Assembly: GCA_019100305.1 (NCBI GenBank)
Contig: JAHRHW010000301.1
Span: forward strand, 1-5,706
Length of the DNA stretch: 5,706 bases
Direction: 5' to 3'
DNA from: Candidatus Thiodiazotropha taylori
GTDB taxonomy: Bacteria > Pseudomonadota > Gammaproteobacteria > Chromatiales > Chromatiaceae
Shown: positions 4,995 through 5,706 of the stretch, piece after piece
How positions within the stretch are numbered: position 1 is the first letter of the stretch
How the letters are laid out: each line of letters starts with the position of its first letter
Made by a program: the position numbers and the translations under genes
The notes under the pieces: model-generated
Told to the model about the DNA's origin: nothing
Seen by the model: the letters and a program-made list of their open reading frames with translations, nothing else
The model's database searches: none

Positions 4995-5706
4995 ATGGAA
5001 AAAAACAGAATAATAAGAAATCTCTTCTCGAATTGGACCGGTCTGTTGGTTTCCATCGTCGTATCTTTCTTTCTTGCCCCCTTTGTTGTACACAATCTGG
5101 GAAATGAGCTGTATGGTGTCTGGACCATTATCAATCAGTTTACAGGCTATATGTATCTGTTTGATTTTGGTGTTCGCGAGTCGGTTATCAGGTCAACATC
5201 CCATTCCCTTGCCAAGAAAGATCCGAAAGCGCTTGAAGAGATCTTGAGTGCCTCGTTTATCATCTATTTCTTTATCTCAGTTGTTACCGTTCTGATCTCA
5301 ATTGTACTCGCACTCTACTTCGCTTCAATCTTCGGAGTGGAAGAGGAGGTGGCTGAGGCGGCATCGATTACCGTTCTTCTGGTTGGTGCGACCATAGCGC
5401 AGTTCTTTATTTTCAATATTTTTTCCGGCGTTCTAATGGGCCTGCAGCGCTATGATATTTTTAATGTTGTCAATATTCTGACCACACTGCTCAAGGCGGC
5501 GGCATTTGTGGTTCTGTTGAGCAATGGTTACAACATTGTCGCGATGGCTGCCAGCCAGATGGTGCTCGGATTCCTTGGCGGTCTCTACCTGATGCATGCC
5601 GCAAAGAAGATTGCGGCAGCGCATGGTGTCAGGTTCAAAGTCAGACTGAAGATCGATGCGGCTTTTCGCAAAGTGGTGAGAAAGATTGTCAACTACAGTA
5701 CCTTCG
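4995..5706 (+). CDS. Wzx-like oligosaccharide flippase, 3' end beyond the window
   Basis: The visible 237 residues are the N-terminal half of a polytopic membrane protein of the polysaccharide-transporter (Wzx/MOP) type; full members are usually 400-500 residues. It would flip an undecaprenyl-linked oligosaccharide from the inner to the outer leaflet of the cytoplasmic membrane. The opening MEKNRIIRNLFSNWTGLLVS, then a long hydrophobic helix and HNLGNELYGVWTIINQFTGY at 33-52, is the typical Wzx start. GVRESVIR (59-66) corresponds to the conserved loop after the second helix. Probable membrane spans are near 14-34, 41-60, 86-113, 124-150, 155-176 and 179-203, with FSGVLMGLQRYD (143-154) in a conserved connecting loop and a basic loop at 204-232. 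The gene opens with a run of seven A bases (4999-5005) right after the start codon. It runs off the right edge with no internal stop. Its presence beside glycan-modifying enzymes supports a Wzx-dependent pathway, but the substrate cannot be inferred. Confidence 0.88.
   Translation, partial: MEKNRIIRNLFSNWTGLLVSIVVSFFLAPFVVHNLGNELYGVWTIINQFTGYMYLFDFGVRESVIRSTSHSLAKKDPKALEEILSASFIIYFFISVVTVLISIVLALYFASIFGVEEEVAEAASITVLLVGATIAQFFIFNIFSGVLMGLQRYDIFNVVNILTTLLKAAAFVVLLSNGYNIVAMAASQMVLGFLGGLYLMHAAKKIAAAHGVRFKVRLKIDAAFRKVVRKIVNYSTF

Overview
The window looks like part of a surface-polysaccharide (capsule, exopolysaccharide or O-antigen type) biosynthesis locus from a Gram-negative bacterium. Intermediate base composition, bacterial operon spacing and FemAB-like and ATP-grasp types common in proteobacterial exopolysaccharide loci make a gammaproteobacterium the best guess. 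Nothing in the window fixes the taxon more closely.

All five recognisable genes are on the + strand. Positions 1-245 hold no convincing gene, only a perfect 8-bp inverted repeat near the left edge. Then come a NodB-type polysaccharide deacetylase (246-1256), an ATP-grasp carboxylate ligase-like enzyme (1279-2487), a 169-nt gap with some weak inverted repeats and an open frame of doubtful status, a FemAB/GNAT-like acyl- or aminoacyl-transferase (2657-3697), a DegT/DnrJ/EryC1/StrS-type PLP aminotransferase (3707-4903) and the 5' part of a Wzx/MATE-like oligosaccharide flippase (4995 to beyond the right edge). Gaps of 22, 169, 9 and 91 nt, no convincing intrinsic terminator and a single strand suggest one transcription unit, perhaps with an internal control point in the 169-nt gap.

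The genes can be read as one pathway, although this is inference. The aminotransferase would make an amino sugar nucleotide, or place an amino group on another keto substrate. The ATP-grasp enzyme would activate a carboxylate and join it to an amine or similar nucleophile. The FemAB-like protein would transfer an acyl or aminoacyl group. The flippase would export the lipid-linked unit, and the deacetylase would trim N- or O-acetyl groups from the glycan. No glycosyltransferase, polymerase or chain-length regulator lies inside the window, so the backbone sugar cannot be inferred. The most notable point is that an amide-bond-forming enzyme, a FemAB-like transferase and an aminotransferase lie side by side, which suggests a glycan carrying an amino-acid or amide substituent. 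I see no CRISPR array, tRNA, rRNA, insertion sequence or defence system.
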